DNA of 64,000 nt, taken from positions 19,521,001-19,585,000 of the forward strand of contig NC_074721.1 in NCBI RefSeq assembly GCF_947242115.1, in the 5' to 3' direction. The notes beneath the pieces are model-generated. The model saw only the letters and a list, made by a program, of their open reading frames with translations, did not search any database and was not told where the DNA came from. Each line of letters opens with the position of its first letter. The first letter of the stretch is position 1. This document shows positions 32,725-44,256 of the stretch, piece by piece. This DNA is from Biomphalaria glabrata. Its lineage: Eukaryota > Mollusca > Gastropoda > Planorbidae. The position numbers and the translations under genes are program-made.

Positions 32725-33875
32725 CAGGCTTCTCAAAGCCAACACGGTAACCACTTTGCTAGTGGAGAACTTATAAACATAGTTATCTATTGTGTCCATA
32801 GTCTGATCCTAGTTTTCATAATTGTGTTCACTCAGACTCAAGGGGACTAATTCAACTTATACCCCCACTTTAGTCTAATATAATTTCTTTCCCCTGTTTG
32901 AGATACCAAACAAAATAATTAATTACCTTTAGTTAATTAACTAATTGTTTTTTTTTTAAATTGATTCTTGTATTTTTAGATAAATGAAATAATTGCACAA
33001 AATTTCAGCTTGACCCAAGACTGGGTATGGGAGAAATCACATGTACAAACGTTTGACCTAATAGACAGACAGGCAGGCAGAGTAAAAAATGTAAAATATA
33101 ACTTCTAGATTTGAGATTAGTGTTTGTGCAAGGCAAAGCTAACACTTTGCAATTATAAAGCATTACGAGTGACAGAGAGATTGATCAAAGACCACCTTTC
33201 AAATGTTACTTGTTAATTTTTACTTGTTCACTTTAGAATTACTTTAACTCTTTTTCTCCTTCATTATTTCCACGTTCCGACGGAATTATTCATTTTAATC
33301 ATATATATTCCACTACCCTGTCATGATTAAACTTTAATAACTTGTTTGTTTGTTATCAGAAAATGTTATATTTGGTAATATTTGGTATATAATTAAAGAC
33401 AAATGCACACCCTTTTAAAATATTTTAAATTGATGTTTATAAAACGAAAAAAAAGTTGTTGTTTTTTTGGATAGCGAAACTCCAAAGTTAAAACGTATTG
33501 ACTGTGGACTAGTTTCCCTAAAAACTAGACCTTGACTAGATCTAGGCAATATTTTATGATCCAAATTAAATGAAAATTCTTTTTTTATGCCAGTTATTTA
33601 TATTCTCTCAAAACTAATTATATAAATTTATAAAACATTTACATTAATAGTCTATCCCATGTCACAACCCTATGAAAATTAAAATAGAAAAATAGAGCCT
33701 TTTTTAGCCCCTTTTGTTAAAAACATCGTGTTTTTTTTTTTTTTTTTTTGTAAAAACACGATCAAAATTAAAAAAAAAAAACTTTTTTTTTTCCAAAGGG
33801 AAACAACTCAAGATTTATTTGTAAGCAATTAGAAGCATTTTGTAAAGAAAGAAAAAAAACTGACTTCTTAGCATA
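32725..33875. other. No gene; AT-rich
   Basis: Contains an 11-bp inverted repeat (ATCGTGTTTTT/AAAAACACGAT) around a T run at 33725-33765, and a lone aactctttttctcc string (33247) like the arm of the MITE at 1881. No coding evidence. Confidence 0.5.
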
Positions 33876-33877
33876 GC

Positions 33878-35145
33878 CAGGGGTGGGTAAATTACGACCC
33901 ACGGGCCACATGCGGCCCGCCGAAGTGTTTTATGCGGCCCGCGGACACCTAAAGAAATCAGGTGTGCCCACACATTACACATATAAAATTGCAAATATAT
34001 TAAAAATAATAAAATAAATAATTGTAAATATCTATAGAAATTATTGAAACTTTTGATTTTTATAACTTATACTGAAGAGGCTAAAGTAACACTGTAAGTA
34101 AGCGTCATTCTAAAAAGTTTAAAGTAAACGAAGATTATTTTAAATGGCAATATTTAGATAAATTCAGTCAAAGACACAAACTCAGGCCAGTATTCATTTA
34201 GAAGAACTAAGTTGAAAAAATTGCGTCAGCTCTGGCGGAGAAATAGCGAAACTTGTCCTCATTCCTCATATTATTATTTTTGGAGTACACTAGGTTTTTA
34301 ATAAGCTGCATAATTTTATTTTTTTGCTGTTAATTTATATTTTTCTATTTTATTTGGGGCCACAAAATTCACTTCGCCTAGGGCCTCCAATTTTCCAAGG
34401 CCGGTCCTGTCTGGCAGTTCCGAAAAGTACTTGAAGATTCGGAAACAAAAAAACCCTCCGATGTTTGGTAACACAGTAGTATCAGATGGCATAGCATTAG
34501 AAGAATAGGATCTTAAGGAAGAAACTGTTAGGTTTCTTGAAGGACATTGACTGCGACTTTGTTACTAATATTTCTAATGAAGAGTTGAAGACATACTTCA
34601 TGTTTATGAATGGAAGCATTACAATTTGTTGTTTGCACATGAAAAGTATGTGCATCTTAAATCTTTTCAAACAAAGCTATTCCATTTTTTTAGGCCAGCA
34701 AGTGAAATTAGGCTTTATCATTTTTCTTAGCTGAAAGGTGAAACTATTTCTGCTTGTACAAGACATATTTGGACTCCTTGATTGTGGAACTTATAGCAAA
34801 TTTTAAGACGTCAGGAACATGGAACCAGCTTTCAATATCCTCAGCTCACCATTTAATGCAGAAGCTGATTCCGCTCCAGGTAACATACCTCCTAGAAAAT
34901 TATGACCTAAAAGCGAAGTTCCAGCCATTTCTTTCGCGGGAATTCATGGGTGCCAGAAGCTGTATATTCGCACTTAAAAACACTTGCTGCTAAACTTTCA
35001 CATTATTTGGAACCACATTCATGTGTGAACATACTTTTTTTATCAAGTGTTAGAACAGGTCGGTGCTTATGAACTGTAATTTGTCAGCAGTCACAATGAT
35101 AACAACTAGTAGTGGTTCCGGAACATTATGCACGAAAATAAATTA
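33878..35145 (+). mobile_element. hAT transposon, 3'-truncated copy
   Basis: It starts CAGGGGTGGGTAAATTACGA then gcggcccgccgaagtg, the same end as the complete copy at 54044-56666. The plus strand around 34760-35060 retains the C-terminal hAT region (AHHLMQKLIPLQ, YDLKAKFQPFLS, then a CVNILF-like block corresponding to C-E-x-x-F-S). Frames are broken repeatedly and the right terminal repeat is gone. Confidence 0.75.
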
Positions 35146-35149
35146 TTGA

Positions 35150-36970
35150 ACTCACCTTCATCGTACATGAGATACTTTGGAGATCTGTTTTGAATACATG
35201 TAGCCTTGGTAGCCAATTTTATGCTTTCCTCTGGTAGTTGGTAAGATTTCCATCTTTGCAGAAAAAAAAATTATTTTTGTTTAATTAACATATCAATATA
35301 TAAAAATATAATAAGACACATTAAATATACTTATTTCTTTTCAATCAGCATTTAGCTATGAAAATGTATCAGAAAAAAAAGCAGAAAACATAAAAAAAAC
35401 CTTTAAGAAAAAATACTCCCTTTAAAAATTATCATACTTTTTAAAGTGCGACTATTTTGCCATCAACAAATTAATGTTAGATATTATTTAAAAAAAAAAT
35501 ATTTTTTTACCCCCCCCCAACCCCCCCAAAGAAAAAAATATTTTTAAGCGAATGTATAAATCTAATAAACTTTATAATATTCTATTAATAGCCCTTTAGA
35601 TCGTGACTTAGAAAACGGTCAGCAAAATGTTCTTGAACATGATTTTATTAAAGTCTTGGATAAGTAATACCCACATACAGAAATACATGTACATGGTGAA
35701 CTTCAGATTCCTCGTTCAATGTTCATTTATATTGTATTAAGACTTTTACTTTTGTGCTATTTAGGTTCAAAAATGATGTTATAAATTATGACCATCTTAG
35801 GGAGGCACCAGTAGACTAAGGTATCGCCTTGAACATTGAAAAATTAAAACCGGAAAAATGAATCCTACCCTTTATGCCATTGTCGTCCTTCATCTTTATC
35901 CTCTAACGGCTGGTCTTCAGAACTGTTCCTTACAGAATAGTATTTTAAAGCGTTTGTGGAATAACATTTTTATAAATCTATATACTAAGCTGTATACAAT
36001 AAATAATGTCATAATTATGTTATAGGCTGTTACATAATGGCTTTTATGCTCGGAATTTAACAATTTACTGTTTTTGGTCTACATATATTAAGTAGACCTA
36101 TGCCATTACGACTGTTAAATTAGGTTTATTAAATTTATGCTTTATAATCTACATTAAGTAAATATCATTTTACTAAAATGTTTATTCAACTTATGCTACA
36201 AAAAATTCAAAATAATAGCAGTGTATAATGCTCACTAATAAAATTAATAAAAAAATTACTTACATTAAACTTTCTGGCTAACAACTGTCAGCGCCACTTG
36301 GTTGCAGAAAGATATCTAACAAATAAACAAACAGGGGAAAACACTATAGTAGTCTTTATCAAAAGCTTTCGAACATGGAGACTTAGTAGTCACAGAAGCA
36401 GCTTTTATACAGTGGCCTGCTGAAACAGGCCATTAACACTGGACCACAAATCGACTTTGATGTAGCTGGATAAAAACGTTTATATGTCGCGGAAAAAACT
36501 TGATACTTTTCGAACCTAGGAGTTTTATAGGATCAACAGGTGGACCAAATTTCTTTTAAGATACCCGCCCATGTATAGGAGCCTGATTCATTGTTTCAAC
36601 AACATTATCAACATAATCATCATATTATGAACTTTAAAGATACATATTCTGTTTATAACAGGTGAAAAGAGACCAATATTCCAAAAAATTAATATAGAAA
36701 TTTTCAACTCATCTGTCTTTTCCATAAACTCTTTTTTTTTCAAAACATTATATTTTATCATAATTTCTAGCCGTTTGGCAATGTCCAAAGATATATGATT
36801 TATATAAATTTTATATTCCATAAATTTACATATATATTGAATAAATGCGTAGGTATAGGTAAAAATTAATTACCACTAAAAATACTTGAAAGGAGGTAAT
36901 ACACCTATACACTCACATATTAGATCTTCCTATTAAGGGGTTACCCATTAATAATATAAAAATGGGTGTT
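35150..36970. other. No supported gene
   Basis: AT-rich. An ATG at 35858 opens 55 codons with a signal-peptide-like start (MNPTLYAIVVLHLYPLTAG), but it has no splice donor of consensus form and no partner. Not called. Confidence 0.5.
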
Positions 36971-36975
36971 GATCA

Positions 36976-38942
36976 TGGGCGTAGCCGGGGGAGGGTTTGG
37001 GTTCAACCCCCACCCCCCGAAATGAAATCCCCCTCACAGGGGGGGAGGGTGTCGGAGTTAAGTGACTGATCTTGTTTTAATTTTGTTTATTTTAAGTGAA
37101 ATTTTAATACTAAACCATCACTTGCCCTAGCACAGCCAAGGAAATTTTGAGTTTAAAACACCCTACCAGAGGGTCTTGAGTTGGAAACTCCCTACGAGGG
37201 GGTTTTGAGTTTGGAACCCCCTACCAAGGGGCTTTGAGTTTGAAACCCCATACCAGGGATTTGAATTTAAAACTCCCTACCTGGGGTTTTGAGTTTGAAA
37301 CCCCCTACCAGGGGGTTTTGCATTTAAATCCCCCTCTTCTATAAAACAAAAAAAATTTAAACGACAATCCCCAAATTCCAAGAGCACATCTAAGGAGATT
37401 TTGATTTTAAACTCTTATCCAAAATTTAAGATAAACCCTCTTCAATATAAAAAAGCAAATTACACACTCAAAATTGTATGAGCGTAGTTAAAGGGGTTTT
37501 AAGTTTAAACCCCTCTTCAGCTGGGTTTGAAGCTAGAAATACCTCTTCAATACAAAAAAAAAGCAAATTTCGCACTCAAAATGCTATGAGCATAGCCAAG
37601 GGGTTTTAGTTTAAACCCCCCGCCAGCGGGGTTTGAAGGTAAAAAATAAATCTTCAGAATAAAAAACAAACAAATTTTGCAATCAAAATGCTATGAGCGT
37701 AGCCAAGCCTATTGGGTGTTATGAGTTTAAATTTCCCTTCAAAAGGGGTTTGATGCTAAAAAATACCTCTTCAATATAAAAAAAGCAAATTACACACTAA
37801 AATTTTTTGAGCGTAGCCAAGCCAATGGGGGGGGGGGGTTTGAGTTTAAACCCCTCTTCTCCAGATGGCTTTTTTAAAAGTTTAAAACCCCTCACGATAG
37901 TTTTGAGTTTAAAATACAGAGCGTTTTAAGGTTGAAAGCCTCTCTCTTCAATATTATTTCGAAAGCAAACTACAGTCACCGATTTCTATGAACGTAGCTA
38001 AATGTGGTTTTGAATTTAAAAAAACAAACAACTCCAGATATATTTTAGTTTAAAACCCCCTAACAGATGATTTTGACGATAAAACTTCCCTTTTCGATAT
38101 AACATCTAAAGCAAAATAGTCACCTAATTCCAAAAAACGTATTCAAGAGAAGTTACACATGTCTACCAGTGGCTGGGCTTCATTAATAAAGTGCAATGAA
38201 ATTGAAAAGCACTAAATGTGGCTTTAAAAAGATGGCTAAGGCGGATTTTAGGAGCCAGTTATGGAGGTCGGGTCTGAATAAAGGAAACCCTATGCCGAAA
38301 TGTCGATTATTTAGTTAGGTTTTGACAGAGCGTCGCGTGAGGTTTGCGGGACATGTTCTCCGACAAAATGAATTACGCATAATAAGAGTTGCGATGACAT
38401 CCTAGTACAACTTTGCGCCACACTTTCATGGAGGTCCTCAGAGCAGGTGGGAAGAGGCTTCGGACATTGCCAGTCACAGATTTTTGTGGAAACAGCTTGC
38501 CAGCTAATTTGCAGAACGGCGCGGGAGGTTCTAAGTCAGTAAGAATAGCACATTAGGTTTTTGAAATAAAACTTTTTAATAGCAAATTAATGCACTTTAG
38601 GTACCTGAGAATATGCATTTAGATGGCTTTCAATACCAGAAATAGTGCGTGGCGGCGAGGCTCCGACCAGCGCTGTGGGAGCTCTCAGCGCTCCCCCAGA
38701 CCCCTTGGTGGCAAGGGCGAGGAGTCTACAATTTTTTCACTAAATCCAGAAAGAACCTATTCTAAGGCACAATAAACGTCTTCCAAAAGAATGAATGGTT
38801 AAAATGTAATAGAGATTAATTATGTACACACAAAAGCATCCATCCATACAAACACAAATATATATATATACTTTTTTTTTTAGGGGGCGGGGGTGAGAAA
38901 AAAAATCCCCCCTTCCGAACAAAAATCCTGGCTATGCCCATG
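36976..38942 (+). repeat. GGGCGTAGCC repeat family A, copy with both ends
   Basis: The left end atgggcgtagccgggg and the right end cctggctatgcccat are near-inverted, and ggtgtt lies just outside both ends as a possible target duplication. Internal order as in the 28.6-kb copy: shorter AAACCCC-rich array, LINE fragment (38170-38540), ctccccagacc-type tail. At 1.97 kb it is the most complete copy. Confidence 0.8.
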
Positions 38943-38944
38943 GT

Positions 38945-39685
38945 GTTAATAATAGATATTAATGCTGTTATAAAAAAATAAATACTACTTTAGTTTATCA
39001 ACATATTTAATCCCTATAAGTAATGCGAGCAAAGCCTTCCTCCTCATTCCCATACCCACTGTAAGGAGACAAGTTTCTCCTGACTTCCAATTTAGCAACT
39101 TGCTGTTCCATACCCTTGAACCAGTGTGTAGTATTAAAAATTCACTACGTAACTATTACGACCAAGTTTACAACTACCTGCGAAAAATCCTCTCATTTAA
39201 GTGGGAGTGTGTGACCCCCCCCCCCCCCCCCCCACGCTCATCCCATTTTAAAAGTACGACCCCTCCCATTTCCACAAGCAGAGGACGATTGCGATTATAT
39301 ACATCGCCAACACTCCCCGACGTAATAAAAATATTTTATAATACTTTTTAATCTAAAGTATTTACATTAGTAACGAAATATTTATACAAATTGCATAATC
39401 ATCAATTTAAAAAACTCACCAGTCAACCTTAGGGGGTTGGTGATGGAGGGAAGCAATGAGCGGAAAATCATCTCTCCCTCCCTACCCCTGAATCCTGTGA
39501 TGTCTATATTATATACTCAGGACTTATTTGTTTCCACACATTCTCATGATTGTCATGTTTTGTCAGCTTTTCTTTAGTTAGAATCGTTCTAGTTGCTATT
39601 TTTTATAACTTCACCGATAGCCCATAGCCTTAGGATAAAATATACGTTAACATGTTTAATTATTTTCAAAATTAAGGTCGCTAAT
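38945..39685. other. No recognisable gene
   Basis: Includes an 18-base C run near 39215 and one gtgagt donor-like site on the minus strand at 39405-39412 after 17 open codons. Not enough for an exon call. Confidence 0.45.
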
Positions 39686-39689
39686 TATA

Positions 39690-39832
39690 GAGGGCCTAAT
39701 TTTCCGGTTCCTAAATTTCCGGGTGCCTAAATATCCGGGTGCCTAAATTTCCGGATGCCTAAATATGCAGTGCCTAAATATCCGTAAATATCCGGTGCCT
39801 AAATATCCGGTGCCTAATTTTCCTAAATTCAA
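39690..39832. repeat. 16-17 bp minisatellite (gtgcctaaatatccgg)
   Basis: About eight units, with alternation of aaatatcc and aaatttcc. Confidence 0.9.
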
Positions 39833-40235
39833 GTTATATACTAGCATACAAAGTAGTTGATCAGTCGAATGTAAACATAATAAATATCTCACTTACACGA
39901 CATGACCTGAATTGTGTCGATTTGCCAAAATTTCAAAATCCCGATCCACTTGCATTCTAATTAATTGTGGTTTGAATCGAGCCAATGGCGACGCAAAGAG
40001 ATATTCAAATTAGGACAACGGCGAGTGAAGATCTTCGATTGTTTAGGTTGCATATAAGAGGGTTAAACTGAACAGTCAATCAGGAGAAGCCAAACGTCTT
40101 TTTTTTTACTTGAGTCTAGTCAGGTAAGCAAAACCTTTTATGAAAGCAACAATTTTTAAATCGTTCAATCAAACAATCAACATGTGGCAGTAACACATAC
40201 TTCAAATGTAAGAAACAGATAAACATAAATATATA

Positions 40236-40408
40236 CAGTGCTTTTTTGTGACGGTACGCACCGGTACGGCGTACCGGCACCTTTTTAAATGTGGGGAAAA
40301 ATATTACTTTTCTTGTATCTTCACGTGTTAATTTTTTATTAGTTAAAAAAGTTAGGCAATCCATCACGAGTACCGGCACCTTTTTTTTTTTTTACAAAAA
40401 AAGCACTA
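40236..40408. mobile_element. MITE-like element with CAGTGCTTTTTTGT ends
   Basis: CAGTGCTTTTTTGT at the left and ACAAAAAAAGCACTA at the right are inverted. Internal gtaccggcacctttt is also repeated near both ends. The flanking DNA is TA-rich, so no target duplication can be read. hAT-like by its CAGTG start. Confidence 0.6.
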
Positions 40409-40460
40409 CATATATGTATCTATCAATCTATCTATCTATCTTTATATATATATATATTTT
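40409..40460. repeat. ATCT and TA microsatellite
   Basis: ctatctatctatctatc followed by tatatatatatat. Confidence 0.85.
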
Positions 40461-40462
40461 TC

Positions 40463-41290
40463 TCCATGGCTCAAGAGTTTGGACAAGAAGTAAAGGGAAG
40501 ATCGCTCTTTTATTTGTGCAAGTCGGACTAGAATTACCCTACGAAAAAAAAAGAGGGGGGGGAGAACAAGTAGTATTCACCCGTCACTAAATGGCAGGGC
40601 CTGACTAAACCGTGGTGACCAAGAATTAGCGGCAAAAAAAAAAGAGGGAAGGGGGAGAACAAATAATCTACTCTGTATTCACCCGTCACTAAATAGCTCA
40701 ACCGTTGTGGGACCCTATGCGAAACGGATTTCGTGGGGCCAAGTTTGGGTAGGGATACGGATAATAAGTGAAATTTAAGAGTTTGTATTCTAAATAAATT
40801 TGTCTTTGCATTTTATTCATTATTTAGTACGTACAGAACTACTTTACGATTCTTGCGTGAAGCAAAGTCCTACAGTATATCATAAAAAATCGTTTTCCTA
40901 CATAGATCACGCTCAATAGCAAGAATTACCAAATGTTTCAATCTGTCTTTGAGAATTGTTGACCTCAAGTAATTATTCATTAGTTTGAGGCGCGAGAGGC
41001 TTCTTTCACCAGATTCCACAATTACGTGATATTGCGTTTTATTATCGCGCGTAGGATTGGCGTTTTCCATATTGAATGACACCCCAAAAATGACAATTTT
41101 TGTCTATATATTTCATGAGATTTGTATGTTTTCAAAAGATTTTAATAATTTCCTGATATTTCCAAGACTTTTTCGACTATTTTGCAATTTCAGGAGATTT
41201 TCAGGAGCTTCTGGTAAATTGACAGGAGGCCGCGGGAAATCTGTTATAAGTTATACAATGGTTTAATTTAATAATTTATACATCTAGAAT
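40463..41290 (-). mobile_element. hAT transposon remnant with hATC motif
   Basis: The left part has the catggctcaagagtttggac block, then a cagggcctgactaaaccg end. The minus strand at 40870-41082 encodes VIVESGERSLSRLKLMNNYL, then RSTILKDRLKHLVILAIERD, the C-terminal dimerisation (hATC) motif ERS-x-S-x-LK-x-x-x-NYLRS. The rest of the transposase is absent. Confidence 0.75.
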
Positions 41291-41294
41291 TAGC

Positions 41295-42362
41295 GCGTGT
41301 CCAATGAAAGGTTATACCTGCCTAGGAAGGATGGAGGTCGTAGATTGCAGAACATCTTCAAACTGTGTAAGACGCAAGTTTCAAAAATACGATCAAAACT
41401 GCACGCTTCCAGCAATGAACTAGTTTCCTTCCTACGCAAATACAACTCCGAAGCGACCCTCTCTGAACCTAAACAATACTGATGTCAATGTCGGTTTGGA
41501 CGACGTAGATTCGCCAAAGGGAAGTAAAAAAACACTCCATGGAAAATTCCCGACTTCATTAGATGGGGACAACATTGACAAGGCTTCTTCCTTATCATGG
41601 CTCAAAGCAGGTCATCTCTACCCTGAAACTGAAGGCTTTGTTACAACATTACAGGACAGAGTTAATTACGAGAGGCATATCCTTATTGTTGACAAATGCC
41701 GAAAATGTGGAAATGTGGGTGAGTCAATTGAACACATAATGGCAGGATGTTCAGCCCTTTCAGAATCTGCTACCTAAGTCGCCATAACCAAGTTGCTAAG
41801 TTAATACACCAGCACTTGGCTTTGACACATAATTTGATCGATAAGGATATTCCTCCTTATTACAAATACTCACCACAGGAGGTTCTCGAGTCTACGGATC
41901 ATCTACTGTACTGGGATAGGCCTCTGTTGACTGACAAAACGGTAAATTTTAATCGCCATGATTTGCTGCTCATCGATAAAATGAAAAAGCCGCTACCATT
42001 ATTAACATCGCCGTACCACTATCTAGAAAATTTGAGTTAAAAAATAAAGAACATATTGAAACCTAGCTTGGAGATTAAGCGCTTATGTAAGTTATCTAAA
42101 ACAACAATATACCCCATTGTTTTTCAACCGAGGGGATAATAACAACTGACCACACAGATACCTACAAAGCCCTTAACATTCCTAGGATCATTTTCGTTGC
42201 CTGTTAGATGGCGTTACTGCTGGAGACCTGTCGCATCACCAGAAAATTCCTCAGTGGAAACTGTTAAAGGGACTACGATGAGTTTTGTTTCCCTTTAACG
42301 AAACTAGACCCTGTCAGCGCTAGAGAATGAATACTCGTTCATTTCTAAAATAATAATAATAA
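41295..42362 (+). mobile_element. R2-type LINE 3' end, 5'-truncated
   Basis: The plus strand carries ERLYLPRKDGGRRLQNIFKL, then SLDGDNIDKASSLSWL, then the knuckle CRKCGNVGESIEHIMAGC (C-x2-C-x7-H-x4-C). RHNQVAKLIHQHLAL, a WDRPLLTDK block, and terminal KLDPVSARE plus stop follow. The knuckle and the block after it fit the restriction-like-endonuclease LINEs (R2/NeSL/Hero). At least three frame breaks are visible. It ends in an AAT microsatellite tail (42340-42362), like the minus-strand copy at 5628. Confidence 0.75.
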
Positions 42363-42364
42363 TA

Positions 42365-42785
42365 ACAATAATGTTTATTATCCACAAGGAAATTTGTCTT
42401 ACAATTCGTACATTACATCAAACATTATAACTATCACTCAAAAGTTACATATGAAATGTCTATCTAAGATAGTATAATCGTGTTAATTGTTCTGATCACT
42501 CGAGGAACAAACGAGTTTTTGTGACTGTTTGTCTTTGTAATCCGTGTCTTGTATCACTAAATTCTAACTTAAGTTGTTTTTCTAAAATCTCTTAATGAAT
42601 GTTTTTCCCAAACAATGAGAGGGTTTTATTTGTTCAAATGTATGTCAGTTATTTCAGAGGGAAGTTATTGGTCTCTTACAAAAGGTCATTAGATTTATAA
42701 AGAAGGCATTTTATTTTTGTAATCTTTAAGTTACTTGTTAAATGTCAAAAGATTATGCAAAAAGATGAGATTATAGATTCAAAAA
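42365..42785. other. No recognisable feature
   Basis: AT-rich. Confidence 0.5.
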
Positions 42786-42789
42786 CCAG

Positions 42790-43270
42790 TAGAACTTAGA
42801 ATACCAAATAATTAGCATACAGCAATAACTGAGAATTAAAATGCATTACCAGATATTTAGCATACATCAAATATTTATAATACAGCGAATATTTAAAATA
42901 TAATCCTTGGTATGAAAATACACCAGATACTCAGAAAATACCTTCATATATTCAGCATACAAAACCAGATGCACAGCAAACAATACCAGATATACAGCAA
43001 ACAATACTAGATATACATCGAACCAGATATTCAATAAATGCCATAAGTACCGACTAAAAGACTTGATATTAAGCATATAACGAAGCATTTTTAGCATACC
43101 GTACTTGGTATTTTGTGTACAATACTTGGTATTTTGTGTACAATCATTGGTATTTTGTGTAAAATTCTTGGTATTTTGTGGGCAATACTTGGTATTTTGC
43201 GTACAAAAAAAAATATTAATATACAACACCAAATATTCAATATTCACAACCATTTGTTCAGCATACAACA
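42790..43270. repeat. ~21-bp tandem array with orientation switches
   Basis: 42790-43060 carries aataccagatattcagcata-like units. 43085-43205 carries five clean units of gtacaatacttggtattttg, which is the same motif reversed. 43215-43270 switches back (caccaaatattcaatattca). The switch makes long potential stem structures. Confidence 0.75.
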
Positions 43271-43346
43271 AATAAAACTAATTTTAAAATAAATTAAAGA
43301 AAGACTACATAGAGTTATACATTGTTTTATCCAAGAAATCAATACT

Positions 43347-43500
43347 TGGTCAACTGGTCGTTTTGAATGCGCTTCGACATTTCTTCATGATGGTCCGGAG
43401 TTCAAACCCTGCCCGCTGCCTCCCCAGAAGTCCTGTAGGATATTTGGGTTAGGACATAAGCTTCATCTCTAAAATAAAATCTGAAACAAAAGAAACAAAA
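43347..43500 (+). mobile_element. tRNA-derived SINE (family 2)
   Basis: tcaactggtcgttttgaatg head, ggagttcaaaccctgcccgc B box, then agtcctgtaggatatttggg. The tail becomes A-rich (aaacaaaagaaacaaaaaaa). Confidence 0.7.
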
Positions 43501-44246
43501 AAACGCACAACCCCAGTTCATAATATAAGTAAATATGCTAACTTAATAACCTTTACAAAAGTACATAGTCCTTAGTGCAAAAGATTCAAGAAAATAAATA
43601 CTTTGAAAAAAAAAAAGACCATACCACCTTAATGCAATTTTATAGAACTTTGTTGTTCCCTTTAGAACTAATGAATGTTACACTAAAAAACACTGTAACA
43701 TTTTTCACCCAACCCCATTCCCCACACTCTTCACCCCCTCCCCGAGAAAGAATCCTGATAAACCGAATGTACAGATCTACTACAATTAATAATATTCCTT
43801 TGATAAACTTTTAGATCTAAACTAAATAGATGATGCGCAAAATGTTCCTGAACATTAATTTATTAAACTCATGTATCAATAATACCTTACATTCGAAATT
43901 TCCTAACGCGATAGTCCTTTCAAGTAAACTATAGCTCTTTCAAAACCGATGTTGGATCTAGATCTAGAAATAATTCCCTAGCCAAATTAAAATGTATTTC
44001 TTTTTTTTTACTTTGAAAAATTATAACGGTCAAACTAGATTTTTCCCATTGTGAACAAAAGACTAGTGATACTTTTCTCAGCGATATATATCAACTGTTA
44101 AATATCTAAGAAAATCGTCCTGCCGTTTTTGAGATCCGTGTCCAGGTTCCTCCAAGAATTAATGACTTGAATAGAGATATTATAATAAAATGAAATTAGT
44201 AGAATAGAAAGTTATATAAGCTCCAAGTAAAATGTTTTATTTTTCA
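43501..44246. other. Upstream flank of gene B
   Basis: No coding evidence. 44060-44185 is the repeat shared with 10860-10995. The acceptor at 44240-44246 (tttttcag) implies a noncoding exon further left that I cannot place. Confidence 0.45.
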
Positions 44247-44256
44247 GCTGTCAGAC

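Noticed and set aside
35858-36025. Short frame starting with a signal-peptide-like sequence
   Set aside because: No consensus donor, no cysteine module and no partner exon; 55 codons in AT-rich DNA can arise by chance.
39100-39351. Plus-strand frame with a Pro run
   Set aside because: The Pro run comes from an 18-base C homopolymer; no other support.
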